Positions 1-12,269 of a stretch of DNA of 64,000 bases are shown here, piece by piece. The notes under the pieces are model-generated. The model was not told the DNA's origin and searched no databases. It saw only the letters and a list, made by a program, of their open reading frames with translations. This DNA is from Brachynemurus nebulosus (Eukaryota; Arthropoda; Insecta; Neuroptera; Myrmeleontidae). The translations under genes and the position numbers were made by a program. Positions within the stretch are counted from its first letter, which is position 1; the number at the start of each line of letters is the position of its first letter. The stretch covers positions 23,834,916 to 23,898,915 of the forward strand of contig JAPWDM010000003.1 in NCBI GenBank assembly GCA_035578155.1. The letters are read 5' to 3'.

Positions 1-2006
1 ATACACCTAGTAAATTTTAGTGTTATTATAATTTCGCTAGACTCATTTAGAGAAATTGTGAAGTGTAATGTTTTTTGGCAATATAACCAAATCAGCTTAC
101 AGGAAAATATGTGTGGTAAAAGTAAACACGATATGAATCCGAAACTAATGATGTCAAAAAACTACTGAATCGATTTTAAGTAAATTTAGCTTAGATATTT
201 ACATAAATATGCTTTAGAGTAACCGATAAGAAATTCTTATTTCGTTTAAAAGTTTCCGTGGGTTGTGAATACTAAAATAAACAATGTCTTCACTACTAAG
301 TCTATTTCAATAAAATTTTGTGGGGATATTTATATGGTTTAGAATAATTAATAGGATAATTTATATCCTGGTTGAAGGTTCCTACAGGATATGAATACGA
401 AACTAAGTGGTATCAAAACTACAAAACCGATTTCAATCAAATTTGGTATGAATATCTTTTTGCTTTGGAATAACAAACAGAAAATGTTTATTCCGATTAT
501 AGGTTCCCATGGCAAACCAAATAAATTATTCAGTCAGGCCAAAATTATTGAAACGATTTTGGATACTTATACCCCATGGAACAACACATAGGATAATTTT
601 CATCCTGATTAAGGATTCCCTCAGAAAACAAAATAAATTATTCAATCATATCAGAACTATAGAACAGATTTCAATTAAATTTAATTTGTATTTAGAATAA
701 CTGCTGGGATAGTTTGTATCCCGATTGAAGGTTCCTAAGGAATATGAATATGAAACTAATTAAAGTCAAAACTACTGATTCGATTTCAGTCAAATTTGAT
801 ATGAAGAATACTTCTATATTTTGGAATACGTATGCTATAAATCAGATATTTTTATATGAATTTCAAAAGAGAATCCTGATGATCTTCACAGTACAAGAAT
901 TTTAATTTGTATGCCATGGGAAGACTCATCAGGGATATGAACCAGATTATATTAGTATTTGAGCTTTAAACCCTAGATTACCCCTTAATGACAATTTTAC
1001 TAGAGCCAATAATAAAAAGCTCGAGCTAATAATAAAAAGCTGAAAAATATTCTAAATTGAAATCTTATTATGTGTCCGGTTTTTCCTTTAGAAAACCGGG
1101 ATAAAACTATTGTACATATTAATTCACAATAAAGTAGTTCAACTGCTTTGATATAATTACAATAAATTCCATGTTCCTATAGAACGATACTCGAAAAAAA
1201 CGGAGCAGCAATTTAAAATCATTTCTAAAGTCTTTAGTCAATCAATAAACAATCTAAAGAAAATCAGCATTAATAGTTTATAAAATAGTAGCTCATTTCC
1301 CACGGGAACCTTCAACCTGTAAAAAAAGTATACTAAATATTTATTATTTTAAGGTATATACCAATACTAAATTTGATTAAAATTGTTTCAGTAGTTTTGA
1401 TATTATTTCTTATCGTAATAGTAGTCGATAGGAACTTTCAAACGGGATACAGATTATTCCGTTAGTTATTAAAAAGCATATTATCATATAAATATGTATC
1501 TAAATTTAAAAAAAAAATTTAAAAAAATTTAATTGACATTTGTTCAATAATTTCGAGGTGACTCAATAATTTAGTCTGTGTCCCACTGGAACTCTTAACT
1601 GGGATAAAAATGTTTCTATCAGTTATTCCGAAGTATATAAGTTTATATACGAAATCAGACTGAAATCGCTTCAGTAATTTTGACCTGACTGAATAATTTA
1701 TTTTGTATCCCTCAGGAGCCTTTAATCGGGATCAAATTTCCTTTCGGTTATTTCAAAGTATAAAAGTGTCCTCACTAAATTTAATTGAAATCAATTTTGT
1801 AGTTTTACACTAATTAGTTTCGTATTAATATCCCGCAGAAACCTTCACCCAACATATAAATTATCCTATCAGTTATTCTAAGCCATAAAATATTTCTACT
1901 AAATTTTGTTGAGATCGGTTTATTAGTTTTGATACCAATTGTTATTTGCTTTACAATTTCTCTAAATGAGTCTAGCGAAATTATAATAGCACTGAAATTT
2001 ACCAGG
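1..2006. mobile_element. Foldback element with ~120 bp tandem units in inverted arms
   Basis: The first ~60 bases, including ATTTCGCTAGACTCATTTAG, recur in reverse complement at about 1945-2005, so the two ends form a long inverted repeat. The left arm (about 1-860) is made of degenerate units of roughly 120 bp starting near 235, 355, 480, 592 and 709. Each has a block like GAAGGTTCC followed by ATGAATA, CGAAACTAA and TCAAAACTAC. The right arm (about 1290-2006) carries the same units inverted. The middle (860-1290) is less clearly repetitive. This architecture resembles Drosophila FB-type foldback elements, but the family is not identified. The left end lies within a few bases of the window edge, so the true boundary and any target duplication cannot be seen. 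Short open frames here are by-products of the repeat. Confidence 0.7.
1009..1041. repeat. Short 18 bp tandem duplication
   Basis: The phrase AGCTAATAATAAAAAGCT occurs nearly twice in tandem, in the spacer of the foldback element. It is a small local duplication with no assignable role. Confidence 0.5.
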
Positions 2007-2099
2007 TTTATTGTAAGGGACAACATCAGTTGACAATATTTGGTTTTTTTATAATTTGACTAGCGTTATTATAATAAAACGGTTTTGACAATATAGCTG

Positions 2100-3299
<1,200 letters not shown>

Positions 3300-3620
3300 G
3301 TGGTCTTAAGCACACTCACAATTTTTTTTCACTAGTTCCCACCCGTTCCTGATTTTATCTACCATCCAAACTCCAGCTTGTCTCCGCTCGCATACATTTT
3401 AAGCAGATCACACTCGTCTTCAGCGAAATCCGAGTTCCTGAACCTTCTAATTCTCAGTCCAATTTCCATCTCTACTTGAGACTAGAGACGTGAAGAGGAG
3501 CGATTTTTGCTCAATACTATTGTCATTTTGAATCACAGTTATTCACTGTTTGACCTTTCTAATTCCCAGCCCGATTTTTATCTGTATTTTAATTATTTTA
3601 ACTATGTATTTTGGGTGAGT
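3300..3620 (+). other. Exon-like, less AT-rich segment ending in a donor-like site
   Basis: This stretch is pyrimidine-rich and clearly less AT-biased than its surroundings. It contains a degenerate internal duplication (CTTCTAATTCTCAG near 3443 and CTTTCTAATTCCCAG near 3554). It ends near 3614 with TTTTGG followed by GTGAGT, a consensus 5' splice donor. A 5' untranslated exon is possible, but no open frame of useful length is present, and donor-like hexamers also occur by chance. Confidence 0.2.
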
Positions 3621-4351
3621 ATTTAAAAATTAAAAAAAGTTTTTTTCCACTTATTTCCTTTTTTCTTTGAAATATATATATACACATAATAATTTAAATT
3701 AATCTTCAAAATAAATACACATAAACGTTATTCAGGCTCTTAGGGAAAAAAAATTATAAATCTTGCTAATCTCTGTTAATCAGTTCTACATATTATATTG
3801 TATGTAGGCATATGACAAACAATGCGTCTACGTATTTAAATATTCTCACACACACAGAAAAAAAAAGAATTGAGTGTATCTTTGCTTTTCTGTTTTCTGT
3901 TTAAATTATAAAAAGGTCATGTGAACTACAAATGTTTAACGAACAAATTGTTTCATTGCATCGCGATATCACATTCTTTGAACGAAGAGGAAATGAAATG
4001 TACCAAACTAATGTACGGAATAAATTTAAAGAAATAAATTAAATACTGTCCGTGATAATTATGTAGGTGTGGGGTAAACAACTAAATGAGTTTTGCTTCC
4101 AGAAGGTAGATTTTAGCGTGAGAAAAAGAGTATACACACATAAATTAAGTACATAATACACAGTTTTTGTTAATTCCTTAAGCACGTTTTGGGTAAGCAT
4201 TAATGGTGGCAGTGCAGGGAATATATTTTTTTTGTTTTTATGCACTGGTATATATGTAAAGTAAGGGTGGTAGTGTACGCGTCATAAAAATGAGGCGAAG
4301 GACTTTTTGGTGTTAAACTAGAGGCCTTTAGTAGGAAAGCAAGCCCTAGAA
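3621..4351. other. AT-rich DNA, nothing recognised
   Basis: Low-complexity A/T runs only. A minus frame at 4039-4245 has no recognisable motif and no supporting signal. Confidence 0.5.
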
Positions 4352-4580
4352 CAGTGTTTCCCAAACTTTTTTCGTCGTGGAAAACTTTTTAAACTCTAAA
4401 ATTTGTACAGAACACTAGTTTCGACTAAACTAGATCCGAACTAACACAAAAGCATGTTATTATTTAGTTAATTTAAATAATTTTTTTTCCCGAGTCTTGA
4501 CAATTCTCTTTTCTCATCTTTAACAATTTTTTCGCGGGATACTTGATGGCTGTTTGTGAAACATAGTTTGGAAAACACTG
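4352..4580. mobile_element. hAT-type MITE (CAGTGTTTCCCAAAC ends)
   Basis: The left end CAGTGTTTCCCAAACTTTTT and the right end TAGTTTGGAAAACACTG form terminal inverted repeats. CAGTG plus a CCAAACT block is typical of hAT superfamily ends. The element is only 229 bp and has no transposase, so it is non-autonomous. The 8 bp flanks (CCCTAGAA and CTTTACCG) no longer match, which suggests an old insertion. Confidence 0.7.
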
Positions 4581-4723
4581 CTTTACCGTAAACTAACTAT
4601 TTTGGTCGTATGGAATTTTCAAAAAAAGTTTGAATTATGTAATAGTTTGATTTCAACTATTCCTCTATCATTAAAGAAAAACTTACTTCAGAAAATAATA
4701 CCAAAATTTAATTTATATAAAAT

Positions 4724-5030
4724 AGTATATTACGTAATTGAGATTGTAAGTTGCATATTACACACAAGCCAAAATAGCGTGAGTGTTTAACATGACTTAC
4801 AATCGAGTCAGATATTATACTTTATCTACGACTAATCTGTTATTTATAATAATATAAATTTGGTATGATTATAAAATACAATGAAATTATGGTAAATTTG
4901 AAATGTATTAAATACAAATGTTAATTTTCAGTTAATAGGTAAATCTTTTTTATAGTTTTTGATATAATATACAGTATAAAGAGTAATTAAAGTGTACTAA
5001 GCTATGGTTCTTTACACACAACCTCATGGC
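4724..5030. repeat. Hairpin-led dispersed repeat, copy 1
   Basis: It opens with an imperfect ~100 bp hairpin: ATTGTAAGTTGCATATTACA near 4743 is mirrored by TGACTTACAATCGAGT near 4794. The following ~200 bp align with the copy at 18833-19160, including ATACAGTATAAAG and TTCTTTACACAC. Two dispersed copies with the same order of blocks indicate a mobile or formerly mobile repeat of unknown class. Confidence 0.6.
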
Positions 5031-5080
5031 TTCATTTATTTAAAAATAAATGATTTTCTGGTTTCATCGTTTTTGTCATT

Positions 5081-5227
5081 ACAATATTTATATCTCTTTC
5101 ATCGATTTTGAAAATTTGTTTACTGTTAGAGAGCTAAACTATTTTAAATGAATATAAGTTTTAGGTGTGATCCGCCAGTGTCCAATATCTGGAAATTCGC
5201 TACGTTATGCAGATGCTGCTACCGGGG
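5081..5227 (+). mobile_element. Family X right-end fragment
   Basis: It ends with GGAAATTCGCTACGTTATGC, a near match to the terminus of other X copies, and closes in GGGG-TAT. Its inner part (TCATCGATTTTGAAAATTTG, GTTAGAGAGCTAAA, GATCCGCCAGTGTCC) matches the minus copy at 22754-23560 in reverse complement. Only this end is preserved. Confidence 0.65.
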
Positions 5228-6000
5228 TATTTTTTTTTTTTATATTCCGTAATTTATTTTCAAGTTTATTTTATAAATTTAATTATTTTCAAATTAATAA
5301 TGGCATTTTTCGGGGAAACCTATGAACTCTTATTTTTAAGTATTATGTTAATATTTTACATGTTGCTACTTATATGTATATTTTGTGCACATCAAAACAT
5401 AGTAATGAACTTTGTGGGTATGTAATTAAATTACCTGTTAAGATCCATAAATTTGCATAATAAAAAACTTATAAATAAAATATAGTATTTAGTTTCAAAT
5501 TTAAAAAAAAAAAAATTGTTTCCAAGCCCGCTTTGGTTCATTGAATATACAAGAATCGTTTTTTTCTACGTTAACTTTTAAAACTGAGTCTGTTTCTTCT
5601 GAGAAATTCTGATTGATTGTGGTTATCAGAAATATTTTCTTTAAACATAGCTGCCAATTTTGCTCTAAAAACTATACTAAAATTGTTTCTTTCTAGCTGA
5701 TCATTATATGATCATCATTATCTGACTCTTTATCAGCAATAGCATGGAAGTCTATTGGAATGTCTTCTTTCAGTATTTGCAATAATTCTTCATTGAATAA
5801 AGAGTTTCTGAAGTAACTCATTGTTGTCTATTTCTAAAACACAATTTAGGTTTCACATTGTTAAAAGCAGTAAAAATTGGTGTATAAAACACTTAGTGGT
5901 ACTTACCGGTCCACTTCGTATTTTTGTTAAAATTTTAAAAATTAAGCTTCCAGTATTACTACTGCTGATGTACTTAACAATAATAGTATATTATTCAACA
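5228..6000. other. AT-rich DNA, nothing recognised
   Basis: A hydrophobic frame at 5207-5425 and another at 5821-6009 are compositional: they are rich in Phe, Leu and Ile from T-rich DNA, with no motif, splice context or homologous block elsewhere in the window. Confidence 0.5.
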
Positions 6001-6006
6001 AGTTGG

Positions 6007-6420
6007 TAATGGTAGCTATTACTCACGAGATGAAATTGCGATACGAGGCGAGTGTCGTAATGTATCTGAGTGAGTAATAGCCATTGCAAGCGAGTAGAAT
6101 ACGATATTTTTTCTACGACTTTTTTCCTTTTTGATTTAAATAAAATTGAATAAAAATTTTAAATCAAAAGAATACAATTTTTAATCTATTTCTAACTCTA
6201 ATTTCATTAAATGTTTATATATGTAAAAACGATGAAAACAAAATACAAACTACTTTGTTTACTTAGACGTTACTACGCAACATATATGAAATTAAAACTT
6301 ATAGATATGTATATATTATTCATAAAACAATCGCAAACCTATTGAATAATGGTTAATACGGTGATTTCATTGGTCGAAAGGTATTGCGTTGGGCGAAAGG
6401 AGTAGAAAAAAGGTAATATT
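6007..6420. repeat. Repeat B, left copy, with terminal hairpin
   Basis: Bases 6076-6420 recur inverted at about 7370-7766 (AATAGCCATTGCAAGCGAGT, CGATATTTTTTCTACGACTT, ACCTATTGAATAATGGTTAA). The left copy is preceded by a hairpin at 6007-6092, in which GGTAGCTATTACTCAC pairs with GTGAGTAATAGCC. The pair could be a foldback element or two independent opposed insertions. Confidence 0.6.
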
Positions 6421-7066
6421 TTAACAAAATAACACAAAAAAAAGGTATATAACATCGTCAAATTATCAAATAGTAACAAATAAAATTTTCTATGCTTAAT
6501 TTTATTCCAGTACTAACTTGAACAATATTTTAATGCGTACCTATTTAGCTTCACTTTTAGACTGAACAAAATTATAACGATCTTTTGATCGATTTTATTT
6601 ATCGGATCGATAATTTTTGGTTTAATATCTGCTATTTGTTGGTTACATAAGTAGTAGTATGGGGAACTTTGGGGAAAAATTAGTAACTAAAATATATGAG
6701 GAAGCATCAGTATCATACATCACATTAAAGGATGTTCTAGATTAAGGAATCGAACTCTTTATTTAATTAAACCCTTTCAGTTAACCCCATTAATATTATA
6801 CAAAGCGGCGATTAGGTAACAATATCCTGTTTGTAAGTGTAAATTCTTTTCAAAATTGCAATGGAAATATAATGTATGTATATTTATTAAAATTACCACC
6901 GGGCACCATTGCTTTGTTTTTTCTTTTTCCGTCCTCCCCCCATTGTTTTCAATATTAGATAATACAAAATAATAACATACCTAACTCATTTTATTTTGTA
7001 TTGTATGTAAAGTGATACACTTGTTATGAAATTCAATTATGTTGGTAGTATTTGTTTGTTGGTTGG

Positions 7067-8144
7067 CAGTACAACTGAACCTTGCTTTATGCGGTGCACA
7101 AAACAAAAATATTCAGAAACTTCATAAATGACTATAAAAAGTATAGTTTACTCCAGATTGTAAAAAAAAACGTTTTTTATGCGATGGATCGGGACCGCAT
7201 AAAAAAAGTTCCATAAATTATACATAACTCAAAACCTCACGATTTCTTTAGAAGTTTCTAAACAAGATAAAGCATTAATTTACATATGAGAATACTTTAT
7301 TTCATTTATTATGAAAATTGTGATAAAAAAGTCTGTAAAAAAAATGTGTAACTGTTGTTCCCACAAAATTATATTTTTTCTACTCCTGTTGAAGAACACA
7401 CTCATTATATATCTATTAATTGTTGAGAAAGTTAGGCATTATTCAAAAGTGTGGAGGAATGATCATTACTCAATACCTGTTTGACCAATGAAATCACAGT
7501 ATTAACCATTATTCAATGGGTTTGCGATAGTTTTGTGAATAGTGTATATATCAAGTTTTAATTTAATATATGTTGCGTAGTAACGTTCAAGTAAACAAAG
7601 TAGTTTATATTTTGTTTTGATCGTTTTATACATATTATACAAACATTTAATGAAATTAGAAATATATTAAAAATTTGATTTAAAATTTATATTCAATTTT
7701 ATTTAAATAACAAAGGAAAAAAGTCGTAGAAAAAATATCGTATTCTACTCGCTTGCAATGGCTATTGAGCAATTCCATGTATAAGTCGATCACCCAAAAA
7801 TGGCATGTTCGCCAAATTTAATTTCCCTTTGTATATACTAAGTTTAAGATGTGTTGAGCTATGAACTCGAATATTATTGAATTATCTTTTATTTTGTCGG
7901 AGTTATAATTATTCAAAGTTGCGTTCAAGGTCACAAAATGGGGATTCCCCAAAATGTTTTTTATTCTATTCTATAAAAACCATCAATATGTAATTTTATC
8001 AAAATAAATTATTATACTCAATGTTTAGGTTCCTTATTTTCTATTGCCTTTGATTCACATTATACACTTTAATGGCCATTATTTTAAAAACTGCAAACAA
8101 AAAATCGCACAAAAAACCGCATAAAAAAAGGTTCAGCTGTACTG
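7067..8144. mobile_element. Tigger/pogo-like non-autonomous element
   Basis: The left end CAGTACAACTGAACCT and the right end, read inverted, CAGTACAGCTGAACCT match at 15 of 16 bases. Both are followed inward by a TTTATGCGG block, the pattern seen in pogo/Tigger ends. The interior holds no transposase, and part of it is occupied by repeat B. The immediate flanks do not show the expected TA pair, so the assignment is tentative. Confidence 0.5.
7370..7766. repeat. Repeat B, right (inverted) copy
   Basis: Reverse-complement partner of 6076-6420, ending in CTCGCTTGCAATGGCTATT. It lies inside the span of the pogo/Tigger-like element 7067-8144 while its partner lies outside. This favours two separate insertions, or an insertion of one element across the other, over a simple foldback. 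Confidence 0.6.
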
Positions 8145-8640
8145 CGTACGTACATACGTACGTTTGTGTACGTTACTGCGTACTTATGTATTTATTTATG
8201 ATAATAGCGGTATTTAATTACTTAATTTTGTACTAATATGTGGAAAAAAAGGACTTACGCAATTCAAATACAACTTCCGTACAACACATACATTGATAGT
8301 TTCAGTTTTTGATTTAATTGTTTTTTTAAAAAAAAAAAACAAGGGAAATTTTCATTTACAGTGTATTAATGTTATTATATAAAGAAATTTAATGAAAATT
8401 AATTCAAAAGTACAAGTCAATTGACTGTAAAATACATGGGTTTTAAAATTTCTGTAATGTACAGATGTACAGGCCAGCTAAAAAGACCACTATGCTGTTG
8501 CCAGTATTATGGTGGTTGCGCGGGGAAGCGCGCCTTTAATAGTCTTTTTGTTTGTGGAAGATATTTTTAATTCAGAAATTCGAGGTAAATTTAATAATCA
8601 TTCTCAAAATTATGAAACAGTTATCGATTTTTAAGATTGC
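8145..8640. other. Intergenic DNA with ACGT-rich alternating stretch
   Basis: From about 8142 to 8190 an alternating TACGTAC pattern occurs (TGCGTACGTACATACGTACG). It is locally self-complementary and abuts the end of the Tigger-like element. Nothing else is recognised. Confidence 0.5.
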
Positions 8641-8651
8641 GTTTTATTATT

Positions 8652-8810
8652 ACGCGGGTTATTCGGAAAGTAAGTTCCGATTCTGTCTGATGCGTGATCT
8701 ATGTGTGTCCTTGTAGCTCGAGTCAGTTTGTTTGTGACAGTGCTTTGTGCCGAGTCGAACAACCTTTTCTTGCACTTTTATTGTGAAACATTCAATAAGC
8801 TTGAAAGTGA
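8652..8810 (+). mobile_element. Mariner-like 5' terminal fragment
   Basis: A TA is followed by CGCGGGTTATTCGGAAAGTA and AGTTCCGATTCTGTC. The block GGAAAGTAAGTTCCG resembles the 5' end of some mariner elements. The following ~130 bp are less AT-rich than the surroundings, as in a transposon leader, but no transposase reading frame follows. The sequence runs straight into the TA tract of a family X copy. The family assignment rests on remembered pattern similarity. Confidence 0.4.
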
Positions 8811-8811
8811 A

Positions 8812-8890
<79 letters not shown>

Positions 8891-9120
8891 CACAATAACT
8901 CTCGAACGAAAGGTGTTATTTTTACGAAATCTGGTGAAAATATTGGAAGTCCCAAACCGTTGGACGAGTTCGTTAACCAGGCACGTCAAAATTTCCCTTT
9001 ATTCAAAAATTTTTGCAACATTTTTTTACACTATTGAAACGAGGAGAAAAAATCACACAAAAAAGGTCTAAACTATTTTTCTATGTCAACTAGTTTCCGA
9101 GAAAAACTAATATTTTTAAA
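8811..9120 (+). mobile_element. Family X copy: (TA)n tract plus right half
   Basis: The TA tract (8811-8887) is followed by AACTCTCGAACGAAAGG, TTGGAAGTCCCAAACCGTTG, GACGAGTTCGTTAACCAGGC and CAACTAGTTTCCGAGAAAAA. These are the X blocks in the order seen at 42590, 49791 and 58260. The terminal GGGGTAT segment is missing, and the left half is replaced by the mariner-like fragment. Frames through the tract are artefacts. Confidence 0.75.
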
Positions 9121-9759
9121 GGGAAATTTTTCTACTATAATGCTTTACTGAATAGTTTCAACTGGGAGTTCGATCATTCACCTACAGCTCTACTTCAGAC
9201 CTTTCAAGTGCAAACATTTACGAATGGTTATTATTGCTGAAATTTCATCAATAACTCTTCAAAAATATACATAATTTAAATAGTTATCAGCACGTCCACC
9301 ATTAAATAATTATGAAATTTAAAATGTAGGTGCAACTTCAGTTCCGATGTAAAATGATTTCAATATGTTTCAAATTAGTAGTGAATACATATTACCAGTG
9401 CCTCCACCACGGCAGGTTATTGGTACATTAATACGACTCGTGAAAATGTCTCATAAAATAGGATTATTTTAAAGCAAAAACTCCTATAGCGAAAGTAACA
9501 GGTTGCGTAAGAGTGTAATTAGAATTGTAAAAATAAATTTCAGTGATTATTTCTATAAAACTATCGGTGAAAAGTTAAAAATTACACATTAGTATTATCA
9601 GGGGCAGTAGTATTTTCAGAGCATTAGTAATACTATCAGTGTACAGCCAAGTTTCTCGGGAAAGGTCACACGTGATATAAAAATTTTAAAAATTTCCAAA
9701 ATTTTGCGCCTTTTTCCTTCTGAAGTAAATTTAACGAGCAAAAAATAAAACAAAATTTT
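9121..9759. other. AT-rich DNA, nothing recognised
   Basis: No repeats shared with the rest of the window and no coding signal were found. Confidence 0.4.
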
Positions 9760-9761
9760 TA

Positions 9762-10559
9762 CACGGAGAGAAAAATCCTATAGTTTTTGTAGAGAAAATT
9801 TCAGAAAAATTACCATGCTCCCCTATAACCCGTGCGCGATCGACGACCAAAATAAAAAATATGTGCTAGCATGGTAAAATTTAATGTGGTGCTAACACAA
9901 CTTTTATCACACTCTTATGCATGTATATTATAGTTTAATTCTTGTTGTCGTACTCTTTCATTTGCGCATCTGACTCGCGACCTTATATTGGTTGCACTGT
10001 ACCTGTAAAAACATGTATACAAAAATGATTGCCAACAATATATTCTAACACATATACTAAAGATAGGTAAATAACAAAAAGATGAATTAAACGATGACAT
10101 TGTCCTAAGAGAGTGTAAAAGCAACTGACTACTAAGCTGTGCTAGCTGCTTGTAACACAGTGATAAATCAAGGTGCTTGGTGCGAACTGTCTGACAAAGT
10201 TTCTTCCACAGTCCACACCTATGGTTCGCATGTAACTCGCCTAACTCGCTGAGTGAGGTACATTTCATTACAGCGTTCCCAGCACAACCAACCTTCTTTC
10301 TATTATTAGCATGTTAGCATGGTAATTTTTTTAATAAACACAATTAAAAATTATTTTTTTGTCGGTAATGGAACTTCTTACTGTGCTGTTTTACAAATTT
10401 TACGGAGATAATATTACGAAAAGAACATTCCATCCTTTAAATTTTTTATGATTAATTATAATCTTTATATTTTTACCTTACAGAATTTAATATGTTCGCC
10501 TTTTACACGTCGATTGTAGTGCTGAGCACAGTAATTTTTATAGGAATTTTCTCTCCGTG
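9762..10559. mobile_element. TA-flanked CACGGAGAG element, copy 1
   Basis: It begins CACGGAGAGAAAAATCCTAT, ends in ATAGGAATTTTCTCTCCGTG, and is bounded by TA on both sides (9760-9761 and 10560-10561). Length is 798 bp. The interior aligns with copy 2 at 15873-16762, including TTACCATGCT, TGCGCGATC, CTAGCATGGTAAAATTTAAT, TCTTGTTGTCGTACTCTTTC and TTTTACACGTCGATTGTAGT. TA target duplications point to the Tc1/mariner superfamily. No transposase is present, and the 117-codon minus frame at 9915-10268 has no recognisable domain. Confidence 0.8.
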
Positions 10560-10561
10560 TA

Positions 10562-11570
10562 AGTTCTTGACTCAAAAACTTTTTTAAAAAAAATATCATT
10601 ATAATTATAGTAATTTAAGGGGAGCGGGATCATGACCCCTTGACCCCTCCCTTGTATACGCGCGTGAGTATTATTGGGTAGTAAATTTTATTGTATAATT
10701 TAAAAAACAAAAGTTAACAAATTGATGTTGTCTAGGGGAATATTTGACATGAAAAGGAGCCGACAATTCGCTTTGTTTAAAATATGTACCATTTTTCATT
10801 TTTCTTCTGTTTGAAGTATTTAATCACATTAATAAGTTTTACTTTTAATTGTAAATGATTTATTTCAAAAAATTGTAAAAATATTTTTATTGCAAATGAT
10901 TTTGTAAAATATATTGACAAAATATTAAAAAAATGAAGCGCTATTATCAGTTTTTTTGGAAACATCACCTCTTGCATCTCCTATGTGTAATATTCAAATA
11001 GATGCCCTGTATATATGTTATCTGAAATACACTGGAGTTTTATATACACATTATAATAGGTAAAAAAAGAAAACAGTTAAATTCACGTGTTGATTAAACT
11101 GTAAGAATACAGTACATTAAGTTTACCTACATCAATTTCTTTTTTTTTTCTTTTAATAATTTGTATTGAAGTATGTACATATTCGTATTAGTAAAGAAAG
11201 AAAAATAACACCTTATTGTTCATTATTTTATTAAAGTATAACATGAAGAATACTTAGTAATGCTACAAAAATAATGACCTTATGCTTTTATACATTTACC
11301 ATATTCTCACCCAATTACACAAAACGTTATAATAAATAGATGGATAGATGTATCCGCATCTTTTATCGTGCAAATAAAACATAAATATCAATACAGGTGT
11401 ATAAATATATATTACTGTTTATTTTATTATGGCTCTCTGAATATTTGGTAAAAAAGTGGTATTATTTAGGGTTATATTTACTATTTGTAAAATACCATAG
11501 GCTGAATTTGTGGTGTGGGCTTTATCGGAGGAAATTTTTGTGAAAATTAACTAGTAAACGTCATATTTTA
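10562..11570. other. AT-rich DNA, nothing recognised
   Basis: A short GC-richer stretch at 10619-10655 (GGGGAGCGGGATCATGACCC) resembles the end of the hAT-like candidate at 14057-14280 and may be a fragment of it. Otherwise only A/T runs. Confidence 0.4.
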
Positions 11571-11599
11571 AGGCAAGTTGTACAATTTTTTTCTGTTTC

Positions 11600-11870
11600 A
11601 TTGCCAGAAAAACCGTAGAGGTCAATCGCGATCAGTGATTACACATGTGAGTGATGCTATCGCGGAAAGGTTGTATAGCAGGGGTAGCATACTCTCATTG
11701 ATGATTTTTGTAAATGTGCGAGCTATGTTTGCTGTACATCTTATTGGTGTACGCTTTAAATGAAATTGTTGATGTGATATAGCGTTGCGTCAACATATTA
11801 AAAATATTGTCGGCTTGTGGGGAAGTTTACTGCGTAGACGCACGGATTGTATCGTTTTAATGTTTCCGTA
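11600..11870 (+). repeat. Dispersed repeat C, copy 1
   Basis: Two blocks recur elsewhere. AGTGATTACACATGTGAGTG near 11632 resembles 41360-41385. GTCGGCTTGTGGGGAAGTTT near 11810 matches segments near 25110 and 44920. Spacing and order are conserved enough to indicate a common dispersed repeat, class unknown. The 61-codon frame here lacks any motif. Confidence 0.5.
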
Positions 11871-11978
11871 TTTGTAGTAGATAATAATAGTTATATTTCA
11901 GCGTTTGCGGTAAAAAGAGAAATATTTATATATTATTTATATTATACAGAAATTTTGCTTACCAGAAAGAGGTTGGCG

Positions 11979-12261
11979 CAGGGTAGTCATTAGGCTGGGG
12001 CAGCCGGGGCATTGCTCCGGGGCGAAGAGGGCCCCCAAGAGAATATAAGAAATTCCAAATTTCTAATTTTCTTGGTAAATTTTACGGGCAGTATTTATTT
12101 CTGTGCAGGAAACGAGCAAACGACTGGTAAGCAAAAAAAAAATTAAGTCGCCGCTTCTTTTTTTTGCCAGGGGGCGAAATTTTTTGTTTTTGCCCGGAGC
12201 GGCGTAGGGGCCCTGAATGTACTTTCTGCTCCGGGCCCCTGAAGACCTAGTTGCGGCCCTG
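11979..12261. mobile_element. GC-rich hAT MITE with near-perfect 8 bp duplication
   Basis: The ends CAGGGTAGTCATTAGG and (inverted) CAGGGCCGCAACTAGG form the terminal repeats. Flanks GGTTGGCG (11971-11978) and AGTTGGCG (12262-12269) agree at 7 of 8 bases, the hAT target size. The 283 bp interior has paired GC-rich blocks (GCATTGCTCCGGGGC and GCTCCGGGCCCC) and no coding capacity. The element at 47188-47334 has related ends and interior. Confidence 0.75.
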
Positions 12262-12269
12262 AGTTGGCG

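Noticed and set aside
9915..10268. 117-codon minus frame inside the CACGGAGAG element
   Set aside because: It has no DDE or DNA-binding motif, and it is not intact in the homologous copy 2.
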